Positions 36,794 to 46,816 of a stretch of DNA of 64,000 nucleotides are shown here, piece by piece. The translations under genes were made by a program, and so were the position numbers. Where the stretch lies: NCBI RefSeq assembly GCF_004078635.1, contig NZ_RZNB01000005.1, forward strand, positions 62,001 to 126,000, read 5' to 3'. This DNA comes from Labedella phragmitis (GTDB lineage Bacteria > Actinomycetota > Actinomycetes > Actinomycetales > Microbacteriaceae). The notes beneath the pieces are model-generated. The model did not search any database. It was not told the origin of the DNA and saw nothing but the letters and a program-made list of their open reading frames with translations. Every line of letters begins with the position of its first letter. Positions within the stretch are counted from its first letter, which is position 1.

Positions 36794-38451
36794 ATCCACC
36801 CGGGCAGCCAGTAGTGCAGGCGGATGAAGACGTCGGTCGACCACGTCGCCGTCCACAACGGGTACCAGAACGCGCTCAGGAGCACGGCGACAACGAGGAA
36901 GACGCCCACGGCGATCATGCCGGCCGTCCGCCTCCCCGGATCGTCGCCCCGACGTCCGGCGATCGCGGCGATCGCGTAGGTCAGGCCGAGGAGGAGGTAG
37001 GGCTCGAAGGTGATCGTGTAGAACTGGAAGACGGTGCGGTCGGGGTAGAGGAGCCACGGGACGTACCCCGCGACGACCCCGGTGAGCACGAGGCCGATCC
37101 GCCAGTCCGGACGCACGAGCATGCGGTACACGAGGAACAGCAGAGCGGCGATCGACGCCCACCAGATGACGGGGTTCGCGATCGAGGTGATCGCCTCGGC
37201 TCCACCGGGCGTCGCTGAGTACCACATCGACGTCGGCCGGACGAGGAGCAGCCACCCGTACGGCGACGCCTGGTAGGGGTGTGGCGAGATCAGCCCGACG
37301 TGGAACGCATACATGGACTGGTGGTAGTGCCAGAGGCTCTGGAGCGCCGTCGGCACGAAAGCGAACGGCCCCGTCCACGCGTTGCCGGGCTGGTCCGCCC
37401 ACGTACGGTCGTAGCCGTCGTCGCCGAGGAGCCACCCCGTCCAGCTCGCGAGGTAGACGAGGAACGCGACGGGGACGAGCAGGACGAACGTCGCGGGACC
37501 CTGGCGGAGGATCGCCGCGCTCCAGAAGAACGGGATGCCCGCTCGGCGCCGCGCGAGCGCATCGACGACCACGAGGTAGACGCCGAAGACCGCCAGGAAA
37601 TACAGACCCGACCACTTGACGCTCGTCGCGAGCCCGAACGCCAACCCGGCCGCGAGCACCCACGGTCGGTTCCAGAGCACGGGTCCCCACGAGTGCCGCG
37701 GATCGCTTCCGCTCCGCACGACCCAGTCGTCGAACCGCCGCCGGGACCACTCCCGGTCGAGCAGTACCGCACCGACGCCGAGGAGGGCGAAGAACATCAC
37801 CATCGTGTCGAGCAGCGCGACGCGCGACATGACGATCGCGTGACCGTCGATCGCGAAGAGTCCGCCCGCGACGACGGCCAGCAGGGTGGACGAGAAGAGC
37901 CGACGCGCGATGAGGGTGAGAAGGAGCACGGCGAGAGTGCCGATGACGGCGGTCGCGATCCGCCATCCGGCGCTGTCGGCGCCCTGGCCCATGAGCGCCA
38001 TGCCGAGGCCGATGATCCACTTGCCGAGCGGCGGGTGCACGACGTAGCTCGGGCTGTCGAGCCACGCGTTCACGTCACCGCCCGCGAACGCGTCGTCCGC
38101 TGCTTCCGGCCAGGAGCGCTCGGCTCCCGTGTTCCAGAGCGTCCACGCGTCCTTGACGTAGTAGGTCTCGTCGAACACGAGGGCGTGGGGGTGGCCGAGA
38201 TTCCAGAGCCGCAGCACGGCGGCGACGAGCGTCACGACCGCCGGGCCGGCCCACCACCACAGCCGCCGGTACCCGGGGGAACCGGCGAGGGCGCTCCACC
38301 AGGACTCGACGCGAGTCGACAGTGCCGGTCGTCCGGGGGAGGAGGGAGGCTCCCGGTGCTCGACTCCCTCGTCGGGTCCATCGAGGAGGACGTCGTCGAA
38401 ACTCGCACTCGCGCGCTCGCCGTCCTGGCCGGTTGCCGTCACGCTGACCAT
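36790..38451 (-). CDS. pmt: Dolichyl-phosphate-mannose--protein mannosyltransferase (Pmt, GT39)
   Basis: The 553-residue integral membrane enzyme transfers mannose from polyprenyl-phosphate-mannose to Ser/Thr of exported proteins. After a soluble N-terminus of about 60 residues come the hallmarks F-D-E-T-Y-Y-V-K-D-A (catalytic acidic loop) and H-P-P-L-G-K-W. Ten or so helices follow, plus the C-terminal W-Y-P-L-W domain. It is divergent from rsmI, the usual actinobacterial arrangement. The start is the ATG at 38451, 51 bases from the rsmI start, so the promoters are close together. Confidence 0.93.
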   Translation of the reverse strand: MVSVTATGQDGERASASFDDVLLDGPDEGVEHREPPSSPGRPALSTRVESWWSALAGSPGYRRLWWWAGPAVVTLVAAVLRLWNLGHPHALVFDETYYVKDAWTLWNTGAERSWPEAADDAFAGGDVNAWLDSPSYVVHPPLGKWIIGLGMALMGQGADSAGWRIATAVIGTLAVLLLTLIARRLFSSTLLAVVAGGLFAIDGHAIVMSRVALLDTMVMFFALLGVGAVLLDREWSRRRFDDWVVRSGSDPRHSWGPVLWNRPWVLAAGLAFGLATSVKWSGLYFLAVFGVYLVVVDALARRRAGIPFFWSAAILRQGPATFVLLVPVAFLVYLASWTGWLLGDDGYDRTWADQPGNAWTGPFAFVPTALQSLWHYHQSMYAFHVGLISPHPYQASPYGWLLLVRPTSMWYSATPGGAEAITSIANPVIWWASIAALLFLVYRMLVRPDWRIGLVLTGVVAGYVPWLLYPDRTVFQFYTITFEPYLLLGLTYAIAAIAGRRGDDPGRRTAGMIAVGVFLVVAVLLSAFWYPLWTATWSTDVFIRLHYWLPGWI

Positions 38452-38490
38452 GCTAGGTGCTCGGCCGGTCCCGGGCCGTCGAGCGGCTGT

Positions 38491-38496
38491 CAGACT
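38491..38496 (+). promoter_or_regulatory. -10 element, leaderless start for rsmI
   Basis: CAGACT (one mismatch to TAGACT), then six bases, then ATG. Confidence 0.35.
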
Positions 38497-38502
38497 GGGG
38501 GC

Positions 38503-39327
38503 ATGATCGTGCTCGGAGCGACCCCCATCGGCAACCTCGGCGACGCGTCGCCCCGACTCGTGGAGGCGCTCCGCTCCGCTCCCGTCGTGGCCGCCGAGGA
38601 CACCCGCACGACGATGCGGCTCCTCTCGGCCCTCGGGATCGAGGAGCGCCCGCGACTCATCGCCCTGCACGACCACAACGAGCGCGAGCGGAGCGCCGAC
38701 CTCGTCGAGCTCGCGCGCGACACCGACGTCCTCGTCCTGAGCGACGCGGGGATGCCGACCGTGTCGGATCCCGGGTACCACCTCGTGGAGGCCGCCGTGG
38801 CCGCCGGTATCCGCGTGACGGTCATCCCCGGACCGAGCGCCGTCATCGCGGCGCTCGCCGTCTCCGGGCTGCCGACCGACCGCTTCAGCTTCGAGGGCTT
38901 CCTCCCGCGGAAGCCCGGGGAGCGGCGCTCGACGTTCACGGCCCTCGCGGGCGAGCCGCGCACGATGGTGTTCTTTGAGTCGCCACAGCGCCTCGCCGAG
39001 AGTCTCGCCGCCGCCGCGGAGGTCTTCGGCGCGGACCGGAGGGCGGCGGTCTGCCGCGAGCTCACGAAGCACTTCGAGGAGGTCCGCCGCGGAGGTCTCG
39101 CCGAGCTCGCCTCGTGGGCGGCCGATGGGGTGAAGGGGGAGATCTGCCTCGTCGTCGAGGGGGCGGCGCCCGCGACGCTCTCCCTCGCGTCGGGAACCGA
39201 GCAGGTCCTCGCGCTCGTCGGTGCCGGTGCCCGTCTCAAGGAGGCGTCGGCGGAGGTCGCCGAGGCGACGGGACTCGGTCGACGGGAGCTCTACCAGGCC
39301 GCCTTGGAGGCCCGACGGCCGTCCTGA
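38503..39327 (+). CDS. rsmI: 16S rRNA 2'-O-ribose C1402 methyltransferase
   Basis: The 274-residue SAM-dependent enzyme of the tetrapyrrole methylase fold has G-A-T-P-I-G-N-L-G-D at residues 5-14, A-A-E-D-T-R-T-T, L-S-D-A-G-M-P-T-V-S-D-P-G and V-I-P-G-P-S-A. It 2'-O-methylates C1402 in the ribosomal P site. Start of a same-strand housekeeping series rsmI-metG-tatD-rsmA-ispE. Confidence 0.95.
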   Translation: MIVLGATPIGNLGDASPRLVEALRSAPVVAAEDTRTTMRLLSALGIEERPRLIALHDHNERERSADLVELARDTDVLVLSDAGMPTVSDPGYHLVEAAVAAGIRVTVIPGPSAVIAALAVSGLPTDRFSFEGFLPRKPGERRSTFTALAGEPRTMVFFESPQRLAESLAAAAEVFGADRRAAVCRELTKHFEEVRRGGLAELASWAADGVKGEICLVVEGAAPATLSLASGTEQVLALVGAGARLKEASAEVAEATGLGRRELYQAALEARRPS

Positions 39328-39389
39328 CCGTGCTCCGGAAGGCCCTGCGGCCCTCCCGTCACACGGCGCCCCGAGGCCCCGCCGCGTCC

Positions 39390-39395
39390 TAGGAT
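39390..39395 (+). promoter_or_regulatory. -10 element, leaderless start for metG
   Basis: TAGGAT, then seven bases, then the ATG at 39403. No Shine-Dalgarno in between. Confidence 0.45.
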
Positions 39396-39402
39396 TGACT
39401 CC

Positions 39403-40983
39403 ATGTCTTCAGGCCGTTCCTTCTACATCACGACGCCGATCTTCTACGTGAACGACGCCCCGCACATCGGGCACGCGTACACGGAGGCGGCGACCGACGT
39501 GCTCAGCCGCTGGCACCGCCAGGCCGGTGACGACACGTGGTCCCTCACGGGCACGGACGAGCACGGCGAGAAGATCATGCGCACGGCCGTCGCGAACGGC
39601 GTTACGCCGAAGGAGTGGGCGGACCGCCTCGTCGCCGAGGCGTGGAAGCCGCTTCTCGAGACGATCGACGTCGCGAACGACGACTTCATCAGGACCACCG
39701 ACCCGCACCACGAGCACAACGTCCAGGTCTTCCTGCAGAAGCTCTACGACGACGGCCACATCTACGCCGGCGAGTACGAGGGCTACTACTGCGTCGGTTG
39801 TGAGGAGTACAAGCAGTCGAGCGAACTCCTCGACGGAACGGGCGAGTACGAGGGTCAGCTCGTGTGCGCCATCCACTCGAAGCCCGTCGAGCTGCTCCGC
39901 GAACGCAACTACTTCTTCCGCATGAGCGCCTTCGCCGACCGTCTGCTCGCGCTCTACGAGGAGCAGCCCGACTTCGTCCAGCCCGACTCGGCGCGCAACG
40001 AGATCGTCCAGTTCGTGAAGCAGGGACTCAACGACCTCTCGATCTCGCGCTCGAGCTTCGACTGGGGCGTGAAGGTGCCATGGGACGAGAGCCACGTCGT
40101 GTACGTGTGGTTCGACGCGCTCCTCAACTACGCGACGGCGGTCGGCCTCTCCGATGATCCCGAGCAGTTCGCGCGCCGCTGGCCCGCGACCCACGTGGTC
40201 GGGAAGGACATCCTGCGGTTCCACTCGGTCATCTGGCCCGCGATGCTCATGGCCGCGGGCCTCGAGGTCCCGAAGCAGGTCTTCGCGCACGGCTGGCTGC
40301 TCGTCGGCGGCGAGAAGATGTCGAAGTCGAAGCTCACGGGCATCGCTCCCCGCGAGATCACCGACACGTTCGGGTCCGACGCGTTCCGCTACTACTTCCT
40401 CCGCGCGATCGCGTTCGGGCAGGACGGCTCCTTCAGCTGGGAGGACCTGCACGCGCGCTACCACGCCGAGCTCGCGAACGGCTTCGGCAATCTCGCGTCA
40501 CGGGTCATCGCCATGGTCGGCCGGTACGTCGACGGCGTGCTCCCCGCTCCGGGCGAGTCGACGGCCGCCGAGGACGAGATCCAGCGCATCGTCGCCGAAG
40601 CGACGGCGAACGCCGATGCGGCTATCGACCGCCTCGCGCTCCACGAGGCGATCGGTTCGGTCTGGACGATCGTCGACGCCCTCAACGGCTACATCACGGA
40701 GCAGGCGCCGTGGGTGCTGGCGAAGGACGAGACACAGCGCGACCGGCTCGCGACGGTGCTCTACACGGCCACGGAGGGGCTCCGCGCACTCGCCGTGCTG
40801 CTCTCGCCCGTGCTCACGACGACCACGCCCGTGCTGTGGAGCGCGATCGGCGCCGAGGCGGCGCTCGGCGCGTTGCGCGACCAGCCGATCCGTGATGCCG
40901 GCCGGTGGGGTCAGCTGCCGGCGGGCGCGACGGTCGCACCGCTCGAGCCGCTCTTCCCGCGCATCGAGCTCGCGACGTCCTGA
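39403..40983 (+). CDS. metG: Methionyl-tRNA synthetase
   Basis: The 526-residue class I synthetase charges tRNA-Met. The HIGH signature is P-H-I-G-H (residues 20-24) and KMSKS occurs as G-E-K-M-S-K-S-K near 305-309. A single zinc knuckle is suggested by Y-Y-C-V-G-C and L-V-C-A-I-H. No C-terminal tRNA-binding (Trbp111) domain is present, which is usual for actinobacteria. Confidence 0.96.
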   Translation: MSSGRSFYITTPIFYVNDAPHIGHAYTEAATDVLSRWHRQAGDDTWSLTGTDEHGEKIMRTAVANGVTPKEWADRLVAEAWKPLLETIDVANDDFIRTTDPHHEHNVQVFLQKLYDDGHIYAGEYEGYYCVGCEEYKQSSELLDGTGEYEGQLVCAIHSKPVELLRERNYFFRMSAFADRLLALYEEQPDFVQPDSARNEIVQFVKQGLNDLSISRSSFDWGVKVPWDESHVVYVWFDALLNYATAVGLSDDPEQFARRWPATHVVGKDILRFHSVIWPAMLMAAGLEVPKQVFAHGWLLVGGEKMSKSKLTGIAPREITDTFGSDAFRYYFLRAIAFGQDGSFSWEDLHARYHAELANGFGNLASRVIAMVGRYVDGVLPAPGESTAAEDEIQRIVAEATANADAAIDRLALHEAIGSVWTIVDALNGYITEQAPWVLAKDETQRDRLATVLYTATEGLRALAVLLSPVLTTTTPVLWSAIGAEAALGALRDQPIRDAGRWGQLPAGATVAPLEPLFPRIELATS

Positions 40984-40988
40984 ACGCC

Positions 40989-41882
40989 ATGGCGGACGCA
41001 TCGCACGTGAGGTCCCGTTCCGACCAGGGACGGCGTGATCGGAGTTGGCCGGACGAGCCGGTGCCGCTCGCGGTGCCCGTCTACGACAACCACACCCACC
41101 TCGAAGTCGCCGACGGCGACGACCCGCTCGACCTCTCGACGCAACTCGCGCGGGCCGTCGCGGCGGGAGTCCGTGGCGTCGTCCAGGTGGGCACCGACGT
41201 CGCGACGTCGATCTGGAGCGCCGAGCTCGCCGCGGTCGACCCCCGCGTGCTCGCGGCCGTCGCGATCCACCCGAACGATGCTCCGGAGCTCGCGGCCGCC
41301 GGCGAGCTCGACGCGGCGATCGAGACGATCGCCGCACTCGCGTCGAGGCCCCGGGTCCGCGGCGTCGGCGAGACGGGGCTCGACTTCTTCCGCACCGGCG
41401 AGGACGGGCGGGACGCGCAGTTCGCAGCCTTCGAAGCGCACATCGACATCGCGAAGCGCTCGGGGACCGCGCTCCAGATCCACGATCGCGACGCCCACGA
41501 CGCCGTCGTCGAGACCCTCCTGCGCGTCGGCGCCCCCGAGAAGACGGTCTTCCACTGCTTCTCGGGCGACGAGGACCTCGCGCGCATCTGCGCCGAGAAC
41601 GGCTGGTACCTCTCGTTCGCCGGCACCGTGAGCTTCTCGAACGCCGCGGGTCTGCGAGCCGCTCTCGCGGTGGCGCCGCGCGAGCTCGTGCTCGTCGAGA
41701 CGGACGCGCCCTACCTCACGCCGACGCCGTTCCGCGGCCGCCCGAACGCGCCGTACCTCATCCCGTACACGCTCCGCTCGATGGCCGCGACGCTCGGCGT
41801 CCACGAGGACGAACTCGCCGCCGACATCACCGCGAACACGGAGCGCGTGTACGGCTCGTGGGACGACGGCCTCGATGCCTGA
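40989..41882 (+). CDS. tatD: TatD-family deoxyribonuclease
   Basis: The 297-residue metal-dependent hydrolase (amidohydrolase superfamily) has metal ligands visible in [28 protein letters not shown] and E-T-D-A-P-Y-L. It acts as a 3'-5' DNA/RNA exonuclease in repair or RNA quality control. It starts six bases after metG stops and its stop overlaps rsmA by eight bases, so translation is coupled. The first 30 residues are hydrophilic and unconserved. Confidence 0.93.
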   Translation: MADASHVRSRSDQGRRDRSWPDEPVPLAVPVYDNHTHLEVADGDDPLDLSTQLARAVAAGVRGVVQVGTDVATSIWSAELAAVDPRVLAAVAIHPNDAPELAAAGELDAAIETIAALASRPRVRGVGETGLDFFRTGEDGRDAQFAAFEAHIDIAKRSGTALQIHDRDAHDAVVETLLRVGAPEKTVFHCFSGDEDLARICAENGWYLSFAGTVSFSNAAGLRAALAVAPRELVLVETDAPYLTPTPFRGRPNAPYLIPYTLRSMAATLGVHEDELAADITANTERVYGSWDDGLDA

Positions 41883-42723
41883 CGTGCGCTTGCTCGGGCC
41901 CGCGGAGATCCGCGACCTCGCCGAGGTGCTCGACCTGCAGCCGACGAAGAAGCTCGGGCAGAACTTCGTGATCGACGCCAACACCGTGCGTCGGATCGTG
42001 TCGGTCGCGGGCGTTCGAGCGGGGGAGACCGTCGTCGAGATCGGTCCGGGGCTCGGGTCGCTCACGCTCGGGCTGCTCGCCGCCGAAGCCGCGGTCGTCG
42101 CCGTCGAGATCGACGGTCGGCTCGCGGAACAGCTCCCGAAGACGGTCGGGCTGCTGGCTCCCGACGCCGACCTCACCGTCGTGCACGAGGACGCCCTCCG
42201 GATCGCCGAGCTCCCCGGCGACCCCGTCCGCCTCGTCGCGAACCTGCCGTACAACGTGTCCGTACCCGTGCTGCTGCACTTCCTCGAGCGCTTCCCTTCG
42301 CTGCGCTCGGGCGTCGTCATGGTGCAGGCGGAGGTCGGACACCGGCTCGCGGCCCTGCCGGGATCGAAGATCTACGGGTCACCGAGCGTCAAGGCGGCCT
42401 GGTACGGCCGGTTCCGCACGGCCGGGAATGTCGGCCGGCAGGTCTTCTGGCCGGTGCCGAACGTCGACTCGGTGCTCGTCGCGTTCGAGCGCGCCGACGA
42501 GCAGCCCGGTGACGAGAGCCTGCGTCGGGCGACCTTCGACGTCGTCGACAACGCGTTCGGGCAACGACGGAAGATGTTGCGTCAATCGCTCGCCCCCCTC
42601 TTCGGTGATTCGTCACGCGCGATCGCCGCGCTCGAGGCCGCGGGAGTCGCCGCGACCGCGCGCGGCGAGGAGCTCGAGGTCGATCGATTCATCGCGATCG
42701 GTCGCGAACTCCTCGCGGTCTGA
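41875..42723 (+). CDS. rsmA: 16S rRNA (A1518/A1519) dimethyltransferase
   Basis: The 282-residue KsgA/RsmA-type enzyme has K-K-L-G-Q-N-F-V at about residue 23, SAM-binding [10 protein letters not shown] near 58 and catalytic N-L-P-Y-N-V-S near 122. It dimethylates two adenines in helix 45 late in 30S assembly; loss gives kasugamycin resistance. It overlaps tatD. Confidence 0.96.
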   Translation: MPDVRLLGPAEIRDLAEVLDLQPTKKLGQNFVIDANTVRRIVSVAGVRAGETVVEIGPGLGSLTLGLLAAEAAVVAVEIDGRLAEQLPKTVGLLAPDADLTVVHEDALRIAELPGDPVRLVANLPYNVSVPVLLHFLERFPSLRSGVVMVQAEVGHRLAALPGSKIYGSPSVKAAWYGRFRTAGNVGRQVFWPVPNVDSVLVAFERADEQPGDESLRRATFDVVDNAFGQRRKMLRQSLAPLFGDSSRAIAALEAAGVAATARGEELEVDRFIAIGRELLAV

Positions 42724-42778
42724 CCGTCGGCCCGACGCGACTACCGGAGAGGGGAAGTGGAGCGCTTTCCCGCTGGTC

Positions 42779-42784
42779 TAGGTT
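42779..42784 (+). promoter_or_regulatory. -10 element near the ispE start
   Basis: TAGGTT, then six bases (GGAGGC), then ATG. The six bases also contain a short SD-like GGAGG, so the transcript might be read either way. Confidence 0.35.
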
Positions 42785-42790
42785 GGAGGC

Positions 42791-43726
42791 ATGGGAGCCA
42801 CTGCCGCGCGTCAGCCCGTACGGGTGCGTGCACCGGGGAAGATCAACGTCTTCCTCCGGGTGGGTGAGGTGCGTGACGACGGCTACCACGACGTCGCGAC
42901 CGCCTACCAGGCCGTGTCCCTCTACGAGGACGTCGTGGCCCACGACGCTGACGGCTTCTCCGTCGAGTTCTCGGGCTCGGTCGACGTCTCGTCCCTGCCC
43001 ACCGACGGGTCGAACCTCGCGATCCGAGCCGCCCGAGCCCTCGCGCGCCGCACGGGACATCGCGGAGGCGTGCATCTCGACATCGAGAAGAACGTGCCCA
43101 TCGCCGGAGGCATGGGCGGTGGTTCCGCGGACGCCGCGGCGACCCTCGTCGCGTGCGACGCGCTGTGGGGCACCGGACTCCCGAAGGAGCAGCTCCTGAA
43201 GCTCGCCGCGCGGCTCGGGGCCGACGTGCCGTTCGCGCTCATGGGAGGCACCGCGATCGGGACGGATCGGGGCGACCGGCTGTCCCCGGCGCTCGCCCGC
43301 GGCTCCTTCCACTGGGTGGTCGCCTTCTCGGATGAGGGGATGTCGACGCCCGCCGTCTACACGGCCCTCGACGCGCACCGTGAGCGGTACGCCGCGGACA
43401 TCCGACCCGCCTCGACGGCCCCGTCGGTGGATCCCCACGTCCTGCACGCCTTGCGCGCGGGCGACCCCGAGATGCTCGCCGACTGCCTGTCGAACGACCT
43501 GCAGGCGCCGGCCCTGCGCTTGCGTCCGGAGCTCGCGGACGTGCTCGAACTCGGGGAGACGAGCGGAGCCCTTGCCGGCATCGTGTCCGGATCGGGACCG
43601 ACCGTCGCGTTGCTCGCCTCCGACGTCGAGTCGGCGATCGACCTCCAGGTGGCACTGAGCGCGTCGGGTCTGCGGGCGGCTCGCGTGACCGGTCCGGTCG
43701 GTGGCGCTCGCGTCGTCTCCGACTGA
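42791..43726 (+). CDS. ispE: 4-diphosphocytidyl-2-C-methyl-D-erythritol kinase
   Basis: The 311-residue GHMP kinase of the MEP isoprenoid pathway phosphorylates the 2-OH of CDP-ME. The N-terminal A-P-G-K-I-N-V-F-L, the ATP loop [15 protein letters not shown] (about residues 100-114) and G-x-V-S-G-S-G-P-T-V (about 264-273) are all present. It sits 67 bases after rsmA, with its own candidate promoter. Confidence 0.95.
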   Translation: MGATAARQPVRVRAPGKINVFLRVGEVRDDGYHDVATAYQAVSLYEDVVAHDADGFSVEFSGSVDVSSLPTDGSNLAIRAARALARRTGHRGGVHLDIEKNVPIAGGMGGGSADAAATLVACDALWGTGLPKEQLLKLAARLGADVPFALMGGTAIGTDRGDRLSPALARGSFHWVVAFSDEGMSTPAVYTALDAHRERYAADIRPASTAPSVDPHVLHALRAGDPEMLADCLSNDLQAPALRLRPELADVLELGETSGALAGIVSGSGPTVALLASDVESAIDLQVALSASGLRAARVTGPVGGARVVSD

Positions 43727-43804
43727 CGGCCCCGCTGCTCGACGGTCGACCCGCGGCGGAACCGAGCGGGAGATCCGGCGGCGTCGAGGTCGGCGAAGCG
43801 CGGG

Positions 43805-43810
43805 TAGTCT
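43805..43810 (+). promoter_or_regulatory. -10 element, leaderless start for the ABC-F gene
   Basis: TAGTCT, then six bases, then the GTG at 43817. Same hexamer and spacing as before the rhodanese gene. Confidence 0.45.
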
Positions 43811-43816
43811 CGAAGG

Positions 43817-45628
43817 GTGGCACATCTTCTCGGGGCTGAACGGCTCCGCCTCGAGTACCCGACCCGCGTGGTCTTCGACGGCGTCACCGTCGGTGTCTCC
43901 GAGGGCGACCGTATCGGCGTCGTCGGGCGCAACGGCGACGGCAAGTCGACCCTCCTCTCGCTCCTCGCCGGACGGCTGCAGCCCGACGACGGCCGCGTGA
44001 CGTCGCGTCGGGGCGTCACGATCGGCATGCTCGACCAGGGCGACGTCCTCGATCCCTCGCTCACGGTGTCGGCGGCGATCGTCGGCGACCGGGCCGAGCA
44101 CGAGTGGGCGGGTGACGCACGGGTCCGTGACGTCATCGCGGGTCTCGTCTCCGACATCGCCTGGGACGCGGAACTCTCGACCCTCTCCGGCGGCCAGCAG
44201 CGCCGCGTCGCGCTCGCCGCGCTCCTCGTCGGCGACTGGGACGTCGTCATGCTCGACGAGCCGACCAACCACCTCGACGTCGAGGGCATCGCGTGGCTCG
44301 CGCAGCACGTCCGGTCCCGCTGGAGCGCCTCGTCCGGCGGTCTCGTGGTCGTGACCCACGACCGGTGGTTCCTCGACGAGGTCTCCACCACGACGTGGGA
44401 GGTGCACGACGGGATCGTCGAGGCGTTCGAGGGCGGCTATGCCGCGTACGTCCTCCAGCGCGTGGAGCGTGACCGGATGGCGGCGGCGTCCGAGTCCCGT
44501 CGGCAGAACCTCATGCGCAAGGAGCTCGCCTGGCTGCGGCGCGGCCCGCCCGCGCGCACGTCGAAGCCGAAGTTCCGGATCGACGCCGCGACCGAACTCA
44601 TCGCGGACGAGCCGCCCGCTCGCAACAGCATCGCGCTCTCGCGGCTCGCGACGGCCCGCCTCGGCCGCGACGTCGTGGACCTCGAGGACATCAGCGTCGA
44701 GTTCGGCGGAAAACGTGTCCTCGACGGCATCACGTGGAGGATCGCCCCGGGCGAGCGCACGGGGATCCTCGGCGCGAACGGCGCGGGCAAGTCGACTCTC
44801 CTCTCCCTCGTCTCCGGCACCCTGGAGCCCTCGACGGGCCGCGTGAAGCGCGGGAAGACCGTCAACGTCGCGACGCTGTCGCAGCGCCTCGAGGAGCTTG
44901 AAGGCCTCGAGCACGAACGCGTGCGGGACGTCGTGGGTCGCTTGCGCACGGCGTACTCGATCGGCGGGAAGGACCTCTCACCCGGTCAACTGCTCGAACG
45001 GCTCGGGTTCTCGAGCGCGCAACTGTCGACGGCGATCGGGGAGCTCTCGGGCGGCCAGCGGCGACGCCTCCAGCTCCTGCTCGTCCTGCTCTCGGAGCCC
45101 AACGTGCTCATCCTCGACGAGCCGACGAACGACATGGACACCGACATGCTCGCGGCGATCGAGGATCTTCTCGACGAGTGGCCCGGCACGCTCCTCGTCG
45201 TTTCCCACGACCGCTACCTCGTCGAGCGCGTGACGGATCAGCAGTACGCGGTGATCGGGGGGAAGCTGCGGCACCTGCCCGGCGGTGTCGACGAGTACGT
45301 GCGCTTGCGTGCCCTCGAGGACGACGCGCGCTCGGGGACGCTCCACGAGTCGTCGTTCGCCGCGTCGACGGCGTCCGCCGCTGCCGCGCCGACCGCGTCC
45401 GGGCTGAGCGGATCCGAGCGGCGCGCGGCCGAAAAGGAGCTCTCGGCCGCCGAGCGCCGCATCGCGAAGCTCGAGAGCGAGAAGGCGGCACTGCACATGC
45501 AGCTCGCCGAGTCCGACCAGAGCGACTACGAGAACCTCGGCGTCCTGCAACGCCGTCTCCAGGAGATCGACGAGGAGATCGACGGCCTCGAACTGCGTTG
45601 GCTCGACCTTCAGGAGCAGTTGGGCTAG
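43817..45628 (+). CDS. ABC-F family ATPase
   Basis: The 603-residue soluble protein has two ABC domains and no membrane segment. Walker A motifs are G-R-N-G-D-G-K-S-T (about 36-44) and G-A-N-G-A-G-K-S-T (about 319-327), with signatures L-S-G-G-Q-Q-R-R and L-S-G-G-Q-R-R-R. The linker of about 80 residues between them is the P-site tRNA interaction motif. The C-terminus adds a predicted coiled coil (A-E-K-E-L-S-A-A-E-R-R-I). ABC-F proteins act on the ribosome to rescue stalling or give antibiotic protection. Uup-like housekeeping is more likely than resistance given the conserved neighbourhood. Confidence 0.92.
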   Translation: MAHLLGAERLRLEYPTRVVFDGVTVGVSEGDRIGVVGRNGDGKSTLLSLLAGRLQPDDGRVTSRRGVTIGMLDQGDVLDPSLTVSAAIVGDRAEHEWAGDARVRDVIAGLVSDIAWDAELSTLSGGQQRRVALAALLVGDWDVVMLDEPTNHLDVEGIAWLAQHVRSRWSASSGGLVVVTHDRWFLDEVSTTTWEVHDGIVEAFEGGYAAYVLQRVERDRMAAASESRRQNLMRKELAWLRRGPPARTSKPKFRIDAATELIADEPPARNSIALSRLATARLGRDVVDLEDISVEFGGKRVLDGITWRIAPGERTGILGANGAGKSTLLSLVSGTLEPSTGRVKRGKTVNVATLSQRLEELEGLEHERVRDVVGRLRTAYSIGGKDLSPGQLLERLGFSSAQLSTAIGELSGGQRRRLQLLLVLLSEPNVLILDEPTNDMDTDMLAAIEDLLDEWPGTLLVVSHDRYLVERVTDQQYAVIGGKLRHLPGGVDEYVRLRALEDDARSGTLHESSFAASTASAAAAPTASGLSGSERRAAEKELSAAERRIAKLESEKAALHMQLAESDQSDYENLGVLQRRLQEIDEEIDGLELRWLDLQEQLG

Positions 45629-45808
45629 AACGGTGTTGCTCCGCCGACCCGACGGGTTCCGCCGGCGCGTCATGTTCCGCTGTGTTACGTGTCTGTCGGG
45701 ACGGTCCCCGAGCCGTGCCTACCCTGGATGACGGTGGCGCTGCAGCAGTGCGCCCCCCCCGGATCACAGCATCCAGCACCAGCACCCGCACCAGCACGGA
45801 GGAACCAC

Positions 45809-46726
45809 ATGCCGAACGCCTTGAAGCTCACCAGGAAGATCGCCGCAGCCGTCTCGGGGATCGCGGTCGTCGGACTGCTCGCCGGGTGCGGAGCGGGCTC
45901 GGGTGCCGGAAGCGCCGAGGACAAGGGCACGGAGTCGAACCCCGTGAAGATCGGCGTCGTCGGCGCGAGCGACCCGTATTGGGAGACCTACGTCGACGCC
46001 GCGGCGGACGAGGGCATCACGGTCGAGCTCGTCGACTTCGCCGAGTACACGCAGCCGAACCCCGCGCTGTCGGCCGGCGAGATCGACATCAACCAGTTCC
46101 AGCACATCGTCTACCTCGCGCAGTACAACGAGGAGGCCGGTGAGGACCTCCAGCCGATCGGCTCCACCGCGATCTACCCGCTCCCGCTCTACTCGACGCA
46201 GTACGACTCGGTCGAGGACATCCCCGACGGCGCCGAGATCGCGATCCCGAACGACGAGAGCAACCAGGCCCGCGCGCTCCTCGTGCTGCAGTCGGCCGGG
46301 CTCATCGAGCTCGAGGGCGGCGGCAGCATCTTCTCGACGCCCGACGAGATCGTCGCCGCCGACTCGCGCGTCACGGTGACGCCGCTCGCCGCCGACCTCA
46401 CGGCGACCTCGCTTCCCGACGTCGCCGGTGCGATCATCAACAACGACTTCGCCACGAAGGCGGGACTCTCGCCCGACGACGTCATCGCGGAGGACGACCC
46501 CAACGACCCCAACGCCCTGCCCTACGTCAACATCTTCGCGGCGCGCTCCGACGACGTCGACAATGAGACCTACGCGCAGCTCGTGGAGATCTACCAGGAC
46601 ACGAAGTCCGTGACGGACGGCGTCGTCGAGAACTCGGGCGACACCGCCGTGATCCTGAAGACCCCGGTCGAAGACCTCCAGTCGTCGCTCGAGGACGTCC
46701 AGGCGGACATCGCCGAGGCGAGCTGA
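45809..46726 (+). CDS. metQ: Methionine ABC transporter substrate-binding lipoprotein
   Basis: The 305-residue NlpA-family lipoprotein has its lipobox L-L-A-G-C at C27. Mature-domain features are V-K-I-G-V-V-G-A-S-D-P-Y-W, G-E-I-D-I-N-Q-F-Q-H and I-A-I-P-N-D-E-S-N-Q-A-R-A-L. It captures methionine (or a derivative) outside the membrane for MetNI. GGAGG sits six bases before the ATG, after a CAGCAC-type short repeat (45767-45798). The preceding 180 bases were searched for SAM-riboswitch features and none was found. Confidence 0.93.
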   Translation: MPNALKLTRKIAAAVSGIAVVGLLAGCGAGSGAGSAEDKGTESNPVKIGVVGASDPYWETYVDAAADEGITVELVDFAEYTQPNPALSAGEIDINQFQHIVYLAQYNEEAGEDLQPIGSTAIYPLPLYSTQYDSVEDIPDGAEIAIPNDESNQARALLVLQSAGLIELEGGGSIFSTPDEIVAADSRVTVTPLAADLTATSLPDVAGAIINNDFATKAGLSPDDVIAEDDPNDPNALPYVNIFAARSDDVDNETYAQLVEIYQDTKSVTDGVVENSGDTAVILKTPVEDLQSSLEDVQADIAEAS

Positions 46727-46750
46727 CGCGTCCCGACGAACCACCCGCGT

Positions 46751-46781
46751 AATGCGGCGACCGCGACCCGGTCGCCGCATT
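46751..46781 (+). terminator. Intercistronic hairpin between metQ and metN
   Basis: A perfect 13-bp stem (46751-46763 with 46769-46781) around CGACC. It lies between co-oriented genes of one transporter, so it probably attenuates or processes the transcript to make more binding protein than ATPase/permease. Confidence 0.65.
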
Positions 46782-46816
46782 CGCACGTCACCGAGACCCA
46801 CACAGAAGGAGCACTC

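Noticed and set aside
45629-45808. SAM riboswitch upstream of metQ
   Set aside because: Neither the SAM-I/IV core nor a matching helix arrangement could be drawn; only a CAGCAC short repeat is there.
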